Source: Spirochaetota bacterium
GTDB lineage: Bacteria > Spirochaetota > Spirochaetia > Treponematales > Rectinemataceae
DNA: 64,000 nucleotides
Assembly (NCBI GenBank): GCA_022711355.1
Contig: JAKLFE010000014.1
Location: 17,011-81,010, forward strand
Direction of reading: 5' to 3'
Below are positions 14,679-22,826 of this stretch, in pieces (the first letter of the stretch is position 1; every line of letters begins with the position of its first letter). The position numbers and the translations under genes are program-made. Below the pieces are notes generated by a model. The model was not told where the DNA came from and searched no databases. It worked only from the letters and a program-made list of their open reading frames with translations.

Positions 14679-15790
14679 TATCGCCCTTCGACCGAGGCTC
14701 GATCCGGGTCCTCCCCCTCGCCGAGCGAAGGAACAAGCTCGACATCGCCCGCGACGCCGTCGACCCGGCGGCCTACGAGCCGGAGCTCTCGCCCGAGGCC
14801 CTCGCCGACGCCCGGGCCGCGGCCCGCGAGGCCCGGGCCGCCCGCGCTCGCGGCGCCCCCGTCATCCTCGCCTTCGGGGCCCACTCGATCAAGAACGGCC
14901 TCGGGCCCCTCCTGGCGCGCTTCCTCGCCGAGGGCAGCGTCACCCACCTCGCGACGAACGGGGCGGGCATCATCCACGACTGGGAGTTCGCCTACCAGGG
15001 CCGGACCGGGGAGGACGTCAGGCGCTACGTGGGAGAGGGCCAGTTCGGCATCTGGGAGGAGACCGGGACCTACCTGAACCTCGCCCTCGCGGTCGGGGCC
15101 TGGCGAGGCCTGGGCTACGGGGAGTCCGTCGGGGCCATGGTCGTCGAGGACGGCCTCCCCATCCCCTCCGACGCGGAGCTGGCCCGGGCGATAGCCGCGG
15201 GCGCCGCGCCCGAGGCGGGCGAGGAGGAGCTCGCCGGGGCCGCGGCGGCGGCCGACCTCCGCGCCCTGCTCAAGCGCTCCGGGATCGAGCCGGGCTTCCT
15301 CCGCGTCGAGCACCCCTACAAGCGCTACTGCCTGTCCGCGGCCGCGTGGGCCGCCGACAGGCCCTTCACCTGCCACCCCATGTTCGGCCACGACATCATC
15401 TACACCCACCCCTTGAACCGCGGGGCCCCGATCGGCCGCGCCGCCGACCTCGACTTCCTCAGGTTCGCGGCCTCGGTGTCCCGCCTCGAGGGGGGCGTCT
15501 ACCTCTCGGTGGGCTCGGCCGTGATGTCGCCCATGATCTTCGAGAAGGCGCTTTCGATGTCGCGCAACGTCGCGAAGGCCGAGGGGCGGGAGATCCGGGA
15601 CTTCTCCATCCACGTCGTGGACCTGGCGCGCTCCTCATGGGACTGGGCCAAGGACGGCGAGCCGCCCATGGACGATCCCGCCTACTACCTGCGCTACTGC
15701 AAGACCTTCAGCCGCATGGGCGGGCGCATGAGCTACGCCAGCGCCGACAACCGCTCCTGGCTCGTGGCCTTCGCGCGTGAGCTAGGCTAG
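14675..15790 (+). CDS. Conserved protein of unknown function, Rossmann-like
   Basis: A 371-residue soluble protein. AAGGAG at 14661-14666 is 8 bp before the ATG at 14675, which overlaps the kinase stop. I do not recognise a named family with confidence. Visible conserved-looking stretches are AFGAHSIKNGLGP (around residue 70), THLATNGAGIIHDWEFAYQG (around 90-109), GIWEETGTYLNLA, and FTCHPMFGHDIIYTHP. The alternation of strands and Gly-rich turns suggests a nucleotide-binding alpha/beta fold, with a faint resemblance to deoxyhypusine-synthase-like proteins. Strict coupling to a HAD phosphatase and a PfkB kinase suggests a shared sugar pathway. Its 3' end overlaps the convergent oxidoreductase gene by 9 bp. 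Confidence 0.65.
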   Translation: MISPFDRGSIRVLPLAERRNKLDIARDAVDPAAYEPELSPEALADARAAAREARAARARGAPVILAFGAHSIKNGLGPLLARFLAEGSVTHLATNGAGIIHDWEFAYQGRTGEDVRRYVGEGQFGIWEETGTYLNLALAVGAWRGLGYGESVGAMVVEDGLPIPSDAELARAIAAGAAPEAGEEELAGAAAAADLRALLKRSGIEPGFLRVEHPYKRYCLSAAAWAADRPFTCHPMFGHDIIYTHPLNRGAPIGRAADLDFLRFAASVSRLEGGVYLSVGSAVMSPMIFEKALSMSRNVAKAEGREIRDFSIHVVDLARSSWDWAKDGEPPMDDPAYYLRYCKTFSRMGGRMSYASADNRSWLVAFARELG

Positions 15791-16867
15791 CTGGACCGGC
15801 CGGCCCTGGGCCGAAGAGGCGTACAGGGCGTCCACGATCCTCATGAGCTTCACGGCCTGGTCGGGCGTGTTGAGGGGCTCTTCCTTCCCCTCGAGGACGC
15901 GGACGAAGTTGCCGGCCGAGGCCAGGCGGCCCATGCTCTCGTCCTGGGGCACCTGGATGCGGCGGTCGACGTGGCGCCCGTGCTCCACGGTGTAGAGCTC
16001 GCAGCGGTCTGTGCTCGTCGCGTCGATGCCGTCGCGGGCGAAGAGGCGCTGCACCAGGCCCCCGGCCTTCGTGCCCTGGAAGGAGGCCTGCACGATCTCG
16101 CGCTCGGTCATCTCCGCCCAGGAGCTCCGCACCATGACGACCTGGCCGGTCTTGAAGCGGACGAAGCCGTGGCAGGCCGCCTCGACGTCGATCTTCCCGC
16201 CGGGCACGTCCGGGATGCCCCAGGGCCCGCGGAAGTCGTGGTTATCTATGAAGTCGGAGAAGGTCTGGGCGAGGACCCACTCGGGCTCGGGGTAGCCCAT
16301 GAAGTAGAGGACCAGGTCGAGCATGTGCAAAAGGTCGATGACCGGGCCGCCGCCCGAGACGGACTTGTCGGTGAACCAGCCCCCGAAGCCGGGCACGCCG
16401 TAGCGCCGGCACCAGACGGCTTGTGCCGAGTTGATCCGTCCCACCTCGCCCGAGCGGATGTAGCCCATCATCGCGACCGACTCGGGGCGGGCGCGGTTGT
16501 TGAAGTTGAACTGGAGGCGCCTGCCCGCGGCCTTGGCGGCGGCCGCCATCGCTGCCGCGTCGGCGGCGTTCAGGGCCGGCGGCTTCTCGCAGAAGACGTG
16601 CTTGCCCGCGCCGAGGGCCGCGAGCGCGAGGGGCAGGTGGAACTTGTTGGGAGTGAGGATGGAGACGGCGTCGAGCTCCGGGCGGGCGGCGAGCATCTCG
16701 GGAAGGCCCGCGTAGGTCTCGGCCACCCCGTACGCGGCGGCCGCCTTCGCGCGGGCCTCGGGGACGGGATCGGCCAGGGCGACGACCTCGGCCCCCGCCG
16801 CGCGGAAGCCCGGAACGTGGTAGCGCGCCATGCCCCCTGCCCCGACGATACCGATCTTGATACTCAC
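15782..16867 (-). CDS. Gfo/Idh/MocA-family NAD(P)-dependent oxidoreductase
   Basis: A 361-residue dehydrogenase with GGAGG upstream of ATG 16867. The N-terminal Rossmann motif is GIVGAGGMARYH, and the family signature CEKPPAL (E-K-P) is near residue 94. The C-terminal half carries the alpha/beta domain with VSGGGPVIDLLHMLDL, whose Asp and His are in the usual catalytic place. Such enzymes oxidise sugars and cyclitols such as inositol. It is the last gene of the minus-strand catabolic operon, separated from the binding-protein gene by element B and a terminator-like hairpin. It overlaps the convergent gene by 9 bp. Confidence 0.9.
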   Translation of the reverse strand: MSIKIGIVGAGGMARYHVPGFRAAGAEVVALADPVPEARAKAAAAYGVAETYAGLPEMLAARPELDAVSILTPNKFHLPLALAALGAGKHVFCEKPPALNAADAAAMAAAAKAAGRRLQFNFNNRARPESVAMMGYIRSGEVGRINSAQAVWCRRYGVPGFGGWFTDKSVSGGGPVIDLLHMLDLVLYFMGYPEPEWVLAQTFSDFIDNHDFRGPWGIPDVPGGKIDVEAACHGFVRFKTGQVVMVRSSWAEMTEREIVQASFQGTKAGGLVQRLFARDGIDATSTDRCELYTVEHGRHVDRRIQVPQDESMGRLASAGNFVRVLEGKEEPLNTPDQAVKLMRIVDALYASSAQGRPVQLA

Positions 16868-16907
16868 GACGCGCCTCCTGGATGACGATCTCGCATGAAA
16901 GAATCAA

Positions 16908-17035
16908 CGCAGAGGTCGCAGAGGTCGCAGCGGGAAAAGAGCGAAAGAAGGCGAGAATGCGTGCATCGGGAATGCCCAATCGCCTTCCACTCTATCCGTT
17001 TCCATTATTCCTCCGCGCCCTCTGCGTCCTCTGCG
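16908..17035 (-). repeat. Inverted-repeat element B (CGCAGAGG variant), 3' of CUT2 binding protein
   Basis: The arms 16908-16924 and 17019-17035 are 17 bp long with one mismatch. In the gene direction the first arm reads as CGCAGAGG-type units repeated every 9 bp (CGCAGAGG, CGCAGAGG, CGCGGAGG). The organisation, purine-rich arm first and pyrimidine arm second, is the same as in elements A and C, although the unit has CGC where they have CAC. It lies between the binding-protein gene and the Gfo/Idh/MocA gene, downstream of the terminator-like hairpin at 17049. Confidence 0.75.
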
Positions 17036-17048
17036 CTTAAAAATCCCA

Positions 17049-17086
17049 CCGGCCCGCTTCGGCGAGTTTCGCCTCACGCGGGCCGG
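17049..17086 (-). terminator. Terminator-like hairpin after CUT2 binding protein gene
   Basis: CCGGCCCGC (17049-17057) and GCGGGCCGG (17078-17086) form a 9-bp stem with an inner GGCGA/TCGCC stem. On the minus strand it is followed by a short spacer and TTTTT (plus 17039-17043). It should partly or fully end transcription before the Gfo/Idh/MocA gene. Confidence 0.65.
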
Positions 17087-17092
17087 CGCGCA

Positions 17093-18058
17093 TCAGAACG
17101 GAGCCTCGGGGACGTAGAAGTCCTTCGCGTTCGCCTTGGTGACGAGCTCGGAGGGCAGGATCACGCGGCGGGGAAGGGCCCTGACCTGGTAGACGTAGGG
17201 GTTGAGCTTGTCGCCCTTGGCGCCGATGACGCCGTAGGAGATGGAGGTCGCGATGACCGAGGGGGAGTAGGTGACGTCGGCCTTCACGAGGGGGTTCGAG
17301 TCGTCCATGATCTCCTTGATCACGCTCTTGAGGCAGCCGCCGCCGAGGAAGAACTTGATGTCCTTGCGGCCGGACTCCTTGTAGGCCTGCATGGCCCCGA
17401 GCATCATGTCGTCGTCGGCGGTGTAGACGGCGTCGATCTGCTTGTACTTCTGCAGGTAGTTCTCCATGACCGTGGTCGACTTCTGCTTGTTCCAGTCGCC
17501 GGGCTGCACGTCGAGGATCTTGATGTTCGGGTACTTCTTGCAGACTTCCTTGATCGTGTCGGTGCGGATCGTGTCGATGGGCGAGGGGATGCCGGTGATC
17601 AGGAGGAGGTTGCCCTTGAAGCCCATCTGCTTGGCGAGCCATTCCATGCCCTTGCGGGTGTAGGCCTCGTCGTCGTTGGTGATGTAGACGTCGTAGATGC
17701 CTTCCTTGGACACGCCGCGGTCGAGGACGACCACGTACACGCCCTGCTCGTAGGCCTTCTCGACGACGCTCGTGACCGAGGTATCGTGGGGGAAGACGAC
17801 GATGGCGTCGACCTTCTTCACCAGGAGGTCCTCGATGTCGGAGACCTGCTGGTTGACGGTTCCGGAGAACTTGAGCTCGATCTTCACGTTCTTGTCGCGG
17901 GCCTCCCAGTCGGTCTTGGCGCGGGTGGCCCACCAGTTCGCGTTGCCCATCCACCCGTGGGTGGCGCTGGGCATGGACACGCCGATCCGCTTGACCTGGG
18001 CGAAGCCCATGGTCGCGACCGTCGCCACGATGAGGAGCGCCAGAAGGAGCTTCTTCAT
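17093..18058 (-). CDS. CUT2 sugar ABC importer, periplasmic binding protein (RbsB-like)
   Basis: A 321-residue periplasmic-binding protein of the type 1 (RbsB/LacI-like) fold. The start at 18058 is preferred because AGGAGG (plus 18065-18070) is then 6 bp away; the ATG at 18061 is only 3 bp away. The signal peptide is residues 1 to about 20 (ending GFAQ), with no lipobox. The mature chain has RIGVSMPSATHGWMGN, DAIVVFPHD, GVYVVVLDRGV, YITNDDEAYTRKGMEWL and DAVYTADDDMMLGAMQAY, in the usual order. It should deliver a sugar or cyclitol to the permease and ATPase encoded upstream. Two hairpins separate it from the permease gene, and element B and a terminator lie 3' of it. Confidence 0.9.
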   Translation of the reverse strand: MKKLLLALLIVATVATMGFAQVKRIGVSMPSATHGWMGNANWWATRAKTDWEARDKNVKIELKFSGTVNQQVSDIEDLLVKKVDAIVVFPHDTSVTSVVEKAYEQGVYVVVLDRGVSKEGIYDVYITNDDEAYTRKGMEWLAKQMGFKGNLLLITGIPSPIDTIRTDTIKEVCKKYPNIKILDVQPGDWNKQKSTTVMENYLQKYKQIDAVYTADDDMMLGAMQAYKESGRKDIKFFLGGGCLKSVIKEIMDDSNPLVKADVTYSPSVIATSISYGVIGAKGDKLNPYVYQVRALPRRVILPSELVTKANAKDFYVPEAPF

Positions 18059-18091
18059 CATGTGCCTCCTATTAGGATCACGAGACATATC

Positions 18092-18125
18092 AGCCCCCGC
18101 AGGGGCTCGAGCCCTCGACGAGGGC
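18092..18125 (-). other. Two hairpins between CUT2 permease and binding-protein genes
   Basis: AGCCCC/GGGGCT (18092-18097 and 18102-18107) and GCCCTCG/CGAGGGC (18111-18117 and 18119-18125) lie in the 82-bp gap. They may mark an RNA processing or pausing site that separates expression of the binding protein from the membrane genes. Confidence 0.4.
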
Positions 18126-18140
18126 CTTGGGAACCGAGCG

Positions 18141-19139
18141 CTACTGCTTCTGCCTCTGGATGTAGACCGAGCCGATGATGACCACGCCCTTCACGACGCC
18201 CTGGAGGTAGGGCGAGAGGCCCGCCATGTTGAGCATGTTCTGGATGATCTGGAGCATGAAGACGCCGATCACCGTGCCCCAGACCGAGCCGCGGCCGCCT
18301 GCCATGGCCGTGCCCCCGATGATGACGGCGGCTATCGCGTCCATCTCGAATGAGAGGCCGAAGTTCGGGGTCGAGACCGTGTTGAAGCGGGCCGCGAGGA
18401 GGGCCGCCGAGATGCCGATGACCAGGCCGTTGATCGCGTAGGCCCAGAAGCGCACCCTCCCCACGCGGACCGCCGAGTACTGGGCGACGCGGGCGTTGGA
18501 GCCGACGGCGCAGAGGTAGCGGCCGTAGCGGGTGCGGGTGAGGACGAAGGAGAGGATGAAGGCCAGGGCGAGGAGGACGGCCACCGGGACCGGCAATGAG
18601 ATGCTCGACTCGCCGGCCTTGAAGGCGAAGAGCTTGGCCATGCCGAACTCGCCGAAGCGCTGGCTGTGCGAGGCGAACTCGCCCGCGTTCGCCATCTGCA
18701 GGGAGAGGTAGCGGAAGATCGACATGGTGCCGAGGGTGACGATGAAGGGCACGATCTTGCCCAGCGTGATGAGCAGGCCGTTGAGGGCCCCGCAGCACAA
18801 GCCCAGGCCCATCATGACCGCGACGCCCCCCGCGATGGCCAGCGTCTCGTTGCCGCCGGTCGCCTTCACGAGGAGGTTCATGAACAGGACGCCGCAGGAG
18901 GCGACGAAGGCCGCGAGGGAGCCGACCGAGAGGTCGATGCCGCCGGAGATGATGACGAAGGTCATGGACAGGGCGATGATGCCCGTGTAGGAGGCCTGGC
19001 GCATGACGTTGATCAGGTTCTCCGGCCGGAGGAAGTAGGGCCGCCCCACGATCGAGGCCAGGACGAACAGGACGCCGAGGGCCAGGAGGGAGCCGTACTT
19101 CTCGAGATCCAGCTTCTTGAGGCTCGGGGAGAGGCTCAC
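18141..19139 (-). CDS. CUT2 sugar ABC importer, permease (RbsC-like)
   Basis: A 332-residue membrane protein starting at a GTG (19139) that overlaps the ATPase stop; GAGGAGGTGG lies upstream. It has eight to ten hydrophobic segments and the RbsC hallmarks MTFVIISGGIDLSVGSL (around residues 60-76), GALNGLLITLGKIVPFIVTLGTMSI, and the cytoplasmic loop VGSNARVAQYSAVRVGRVRFWAY. The late GLSFEMDAIAAVIIGGTAMAGGRGS segment is also typical. Specificity within the ribose/xylose/inositol group cannot be read directly. Confidence 0.9.
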   Translation of the reverse strand: MSLSPSLKKLDLEKYGSLLALGVLFVLASIVGRPYFLRPENLINVMRQASYTGIIALSMTFVIISGGIDLSVGSLAAFVASCGVLFMNLLVKATGGNETLAIAGGVAVMMGLGLCCGALNGLLITLGKIVPFIVTLGTMSIFRYLSLQMANAGEFASHSQRFGEFGMAKLFAFKAGESSISLPVPVAVLLALAFILSFVLTRTRYGRYLCAVGSNARVAQYSAVRVGRVRFWAYAINGLVIGISAALLAARFNTVSTPNFGLSFEMDAIAAVIIGGTAMAGGRGSVWGTVIGVFMLQIIQNMLNMAGLSPYLQGVVKGVVIIGSVYIQRQKQ

Positions 19140-20647
19140 GAGGCCACCTCCTCGTGCGCGCCCGTCGCGTAGAACATGATTCGCTCCTCGTCGATGCCGT
19201 CGCCCTCGAGGACGCCGGCGACCTTGCCGTCGCGCATCACGACGACCCTGTTGCACATTCCGATGATCTCCTCGAGCTCCGAGGAGATGAAGACGCAGGA
19301 TATGCCCTTCCGCGCGAGCTCGCCGATGAAGACGTAGATCTCGTGCTTGGCCGAGACGTCGACGCCCCGCGTGGGCTCGTCGACGATGAGTACCTCCGGC
19401 TCGGTGTCGATCGACTTGGCGAGGGAGACCTTCTGCTGGTTGCCGCCGGAGAGGTTCTCGAGACGCTTGGAGAGGGACTCGGTCTTGATCCGGAAGGAGT
19501 CGACGTAGCCCTGGACCCGCTCGCGCTCCCGCTTGCGGTCGATGAGGCGGAGGGCCGAGCGGCAGTAGTCCCCGAGCGAGACCAGGGTGACGTTCTGCGC
19601 GACGGAGAAGCCGGTGACTATCCCCGAGCCCTGGCGGTCCTCGGAGAGGTAGGAGATGCCGGCGGCCACGGCGTCGGCCGGCTCCTCGATGCGCAGGAGC
19701 TTCCCGTCCTTGTAGAACTCGCCCGCCGTCCGCTTGCGCAGGCCGAGCACGGCCTCGGCGACCTCGGTGCGGCCGGCCCCGACGAGGCCGGCGAAGCCGA
19801 GGATCTCGCCTTTGCGCAGCTCGAAGGAGACATCCTCGAAGGAGCCGGGCACGGTGACGCCGCGCGCCTCGAAGACGATCTCCGCGCCGGGCTCGGACTT
19901 GGGCGGGAAGATGGAGCCGAGCTCCCGGCCGACCATGCGCTGCGCCATCTCGAGGACGGAGAGCCCCTCGGCGGGGCCGTCGTGCACGATCTCGCCGTCG
20001 CGCAGGACGACGACGCGGTCGCAGAGGGCCTTCACCTCCTTGAGCTTGTGCGAGATGTAGATGACGGTCATGCCCTCGGCGCGCAGCTTGCGCACCAGGC
20101 CGAAGAGGACCTCGATCTCGACCTTCGTGAGCATGGTCGTAGGCTCGTCCATGATGAGCACGCGCGCGGAGAAGGCCAGGGCCTTGCAGATCTCCACCAT
20201 CTGCTTCTCGGCCGCGCTCATGGCCTCGATCCGCGCCTCGGGATCGATCGTCACGCTGAGCTGGGCCAGGAGCTCCCGCGTCCGCGCCTTCATGGCCTCC
20301 TTGTCCAGGAGCCCCGCGCGCGTGAGGAGCTCGGCGCCGAGGAAGACGTTGTCGTACACCGGCAGGTCGCGGATGAGGTTGAACTCCTGGGGCACGAGGC
20401 TCAGGCCCAGGCGGCGCGCCTCGATGGGGGAGCCGATGCGCGCGGGCTCGCCGTTCACGAGCACGCGGCCCGAGCTCGGCTGGTAGATCCCGCTCAGGAT
20501 CTTCATGAGGGTGGACTTGCCCGCCCCGTTCTCGCCGATGATGCCGAGGATCTCGCCGCGGCGCACCTCGAGGTCCACGTCCTTGAGGACGGGCACCCCG
20601 CCGAAGTCCTTGTTGATGCGCTCGGCGCGCAGGATGACGTCGCCCAT
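19136..20647 (-). CDS. CUT2 sugar ABC importer, duplicated ATP-binding protein (RbsA-like)
   Basis: A 503-residue ATPase with two fused nucleotide-binding domains. ATG 20647 is chosen because an AGGAAG site lies at a suitable distance; the GTG at 20656 is too close to it. Domain 1 has a full Walker A (GENGAGKST, around residue 37), the RbsA-type signature MSAAEKQMVEI and Walker B LIMDEPTTML. Domain 2 has the degenerate P-loop GLVGAGRTEV, LSGGNQQKVSLAKSI and LIVDEPTRGVDV. This asymmetry is normal for the family. It sits 5 bp after the isomerase stop and overlaps the permease start. Confidence 0.93.
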   Translation of the reverse strand: MGDVILRAERINKDFGGVPVLKDVDLEVRRGEILGIIGENGAGKSTLMKILSGIYQPSSGRVLVNGEPARIGSPIEARRLGLSLVPQEFNLIRDLPVYDNVFLGAELLTRAGLLDKEAMKARTRELLAQLSVTIDPEARIEAMSAAEKQMVEICKALAFSARVLIMDEPTTMLTKVEIEVLFGLVRKLRAEGMTVIYISHKLKEVKALCDRVVVLRDGEIVHDGPAEGLSVLEMAQRMVGRELGSIFPPKSEPGAEIVFEARGVTVPGSFEDVSFELRKGEILGFAGLVGAGRTEVAEAVLGLRKRTAGEFYKDGKLLRIEEPADAVAAGISYLSEDRQGSGIVTGFSVAQNVTLVSLGDYCRSALRLIDRKRERERVQGYVDSFRIKTESLSKRLENLSGGNQQKVSLAKSIDTEPEVLIVDEPTRGVDVSAKHEIYVFIGELARKGISCVFISSELEEIIGMCNRVVVMRDGKVAGVLEGDGIDEERIMFYATGAHEEVAS

Positions 20648-20652
20648 CGCGC

Positions 20653-21642
20653 TCACTTCCTCATGGCCGCGTCGAAGGCCAGGGCGGAGGGCGCGAAGTC
20701 GTAGGCGCGGACGCGCTCGAGCGACTCGCGGGCCCCGTGCTCGCGGTCCATGCCCGCGTCCTCCCACTCGACCGAGAGGGGGCCCGAATAGCCGGCGGCG
20801 TTGAGCTCGCGGATGATCGCGTCGAAGTCCACGTCGCCGTGGCCTATGGACACGAAGTCCCAGCCGCGGCGGAGGTCGCCGAAGGCCAGGTGGGAGCCGA
20901 GGATCCCCGCGCGGCCGTCGCGGCGGAGCTTCACGTCCTTCATGTGGACGTGGTAGACCCGGTCGGCGAAGTCGCGGAGGAAGAGGGCCGGGTCGAGGCC
21001 CTGCCACAGGAGGTGGGAGGGGTCGAAGTTGAAGCCGAGGGTCCTGCGGCCCCCGAAGGCCTCGACGAGGCGCTTGGCGCTGTAGTAGTCGAAGGCGATC
21101 TCGGTCGGGTGGACCTCGAGGGCGAAGCGCACGCCCTGGCGGTCGAACTCGTCGAGGATGGGCGACCAGAGGCGGACGACCTCGGCGTAGCCGGCCTCGA
21201 CCATGGCCTCCGTGGTCTGGGGGAAGGAGTACCAGTATCGCCAGATGGGCGAGCCCATGAAGGCGGTGACGACCTGGCAGCCCATGGCCTTGGCGGCGCG
21301 GGGGGCGGCCAGCATCTCGGCCGCGGCCCAGGCGCGGATCGCCTCGGGCCTGCCCTTGGCCTCGGGGGGCGCGAAGCCGTCGAGGCGGGGGTCCCAGGGG
21401 TCAGCGACGCACTGCCCCTGGAGGTGGGCCTGGAGGGCCCAGGCCCGGAGGCCGTGCCTCGCGAGGACGGCCTTCTTGGCCGCGGCGTAGGAGGGGTCGG
21501 CGGCCGCGGCGCGGAGGTCCATATGGTCGCCCCAGGAGGCTATCTCGAGGCCGTCGAAGCCGAAGGCCGCGGCCTTCGCGCAGATCTCCTCGAAGCTCAG
21601 GTCGGCCCACTGGCCGGAGACGAGGGTTACGGGTCGGGACAT
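20653..21642 (-). CDS. TIM-barrel sugar phosphate isomerase/epimerase
   Basis: A 329-residue cytosolic enzyme of the xylose-isomerase-like TIM-barrel family (IolE/IolI-like). Strand ends place likely metal ligands at Glu in ALEVHPTE, Asp in FNFDPSHLLW, His in VHMKDV and Glu in SVEWEDAG, the usual Glu-Asp-His-Glu set. ATG 21642 follows a GGAGG site. Neighbours are a zinc-type dehydrogenase upstream and a CUT2 importer downstream, with an oxidoreductase at the operon end. The set suggests catabolism of an imported sugar or cyclitol by oxidation and epimerisation. Confidence 0.85.
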   Translation of the reverse strand: MSRPVTLVSGQWADLSFEEICAKAAAFGFDGLEIASWGDHMDLRAAAADPSYAAAKKAVLARHGLRAWALQAHLQGQCVADPWDPRLDGFAPPEAKGRPEAIRAWAAAEMLAAPRAAKAMGCQVVTAFMGSPIWRYWYSFPQTTEAMVEAGYAEVVRLWSPILDEFDRQGVRFALEVHPTEIAFDYYSAKRLVEAFGGRRTLGFNFDPSHLLWQGLDPALFLRDFADRVYHVHMKDVKLRRDGRAGILGSHLAFGDLRRGWDFVSIGHGDVDFDAIIRELNAAGYSGPLSVEWEDAGMDREHGARESLERVRAYDFAPSALAFDAAMRK

Positions 21643-21682
21643 CGCGCCTCCTCCGCTAATCGCTATCGCCTAACGAGGGCTC

Positions 21683-22669
21683 TCAGCCCCGCCTGAAGTC
21701 GATCACGCCCTTGACGTAGCCGCCCGTCCGGTCGAGGCCGGCGGCGTAGGCCTCCTCGGCCCGGGCCAGGGGCGCGACGTGGGTCACGAGGCCCTCGTTC
21801 GAGAGGATCCCCCCGGCCATGAGGGCGATGGTGCGGGGGAAGAGGGCGTCGAAGCCGGGATTCATCTGGGGCTGAACGTTGAGGACGCGCCAGCCCTTGG
21901 TGTGCCAGTCGTCCAGGTCGAACTCGTGGCGGTGGTGGTGCCAGGCGAAATTCTCGACGATGCCGTAGCCCTTCACCAGGGCGAAGGCGAGCTCGAGGGC
22001 CGCGGGGGCCCCGGAGGCCTCGATGACCACGTCGAAGGAGCGCTCGCGGCCGGCGGCGCCCGGCCGGGCGTCGACGAAGTCCCATGGCCCGGCGCCCGAG
22101 CGCCGCGCGGCCGCGCGGGCGAGCTCGAGGCGGGCGGGGTCCGCCTCGAAGACGGCGACGCGGGCGGCCAGGGTCCGGGCGAGGCCTTGCAGCATCAAAA
22201 GGCCCATGTAGCCCGCGCCGACCAGGGCGACGGAATCGCCGGCCTGGATGCCGGCGTAGGCCAGGCCGTTCACGATGCAGGCGGCGGGCTCGACGATCCA
22301 CTTCTCGACCGGGATCGGGGAGGGCTCGGGCATGACGGAGACCTTGTTCCAGGGCCTGAGCGCGTGCCGGGCCATGCAGCCCCCGCCCCGCTCGTCGATG
22401 GGCAGCTCGTGGACCGCGACGCGTTGCCCGACCTCGACGCCGCGGACGAGGCTCCCCGCACGGATGACGCGGCCTATTCCCTCGTGGCCGGCCCGGAAGG
22501 GATAGGGATGGAAGCGGCCGAACTTGCCCGCGTAGGCCAAAAGGTCCCAGCCGCAGATCCCGCAGACCTCCATCTCGACGAGGAGCTCGTGGGCCTCGGG
22601 CTCGGGGAGCTCGGCGCTCCGGATCTCGATCTTGCGCTCGCCGAGGTACCAGAGGGCTTCGGTCTTCAT
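21683..22669 (-). CDS. Medium-chain (zinc-type) dehydrogenase
   Basis: A 328-residue MDR-family dehydrogenase. CGICGWD (around residues 36-42) supplies the catalytic zinc Cys, GHEGIGRVI (around 62-70) the His-Glu pair, and VALVGAGYMGLLMLQ the NAD-binding turn. The segment after the GHE motif has only one Cys where structural-zinc members have four, so the structural zinc is probably absent. It is the first gene of the minus-strand catabolic operon and divergent from a ROK regulator. Substrate probably a polyol or sugar. The start is preceded by a GGGAGG site. Confidence 0.85.
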   Translation of the reverse strand: MKTEALWYLGERKIEIRSAELPEPEAHELLVEMEVCGICGWDLLAYAGKFGRFHPYPFRAGHEGIGRVIRAGSLVRGVEVGQRVAVHELPIDERGGGCMARHALRPWNKVSVMPEPSPIPVEKWIVEPAACIVNGLAYAGIQAGDSVALVGAGYMGLLMLQGLARTLAARVAVFEADPARLELARAAARRSGAGPWDFVDARPGAAGRERSFDVVIEASGAPAALELAFALVKGYGIVENFAWHHHRHEFDLDDWHTKGWRVLNVQPQMNPGFDALFPRTIALMAGGILSNEGLVTHVAPLARAEEAYAAGLDRTGGYVKGVIDFRRG

Positions 22670-22684
22670 GTGGCCTCCCGGGAA

Positions 22685-22713
22685 AGCCTACGGCCCATTC
22701 CGGGAACTGTCAA
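22685..22713 (-). promoter_or_regulatory. Promoter of the catabolic operon
   Basis: On the minus strand TTGACA (plus 22708-22713), a 17-bp spacer and TAGGCT (22685-22690). The start codon is 16 bp beyond the -10. Confidence 0.5.
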
Positions 22714-22722
22714 TCTTTTTTC

Positions 22723-22737
22723 GTTCGGATCGCGAAC
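22723..22737. promoter_or_regulatory. Probable ROK operator
   Basis: GTTCG (22723-22727) and CGAAC (22733-22737) are perfect arms of a 15-bp palindrome located between the two divergent promoters, next to the -35 of the minus-strand operon. It fits binding by the dimeric ROK repressor at 22827. Confidence 0.5.
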
Positions 22738-22765
22738 TTTTCGGCCCGATACAATACCGTTTCGC

Positions 22766-22794
22766 TTGACGGCTAGACAGCGAGGGTCGATACT
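22766..22794 (+). promoter_or_regulatory. Promoter of the ROK regulator gene
   Basis: TTGACG (22766-22771), a 17-bp spacer and GATACT (22789-22794) lie 32 bp before the start codon. Confidence 0.55.
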
Positions 22795-22826
22795 GTGCCA
22801 TACTCGGCGCGAAAGGCTCCACAAGC

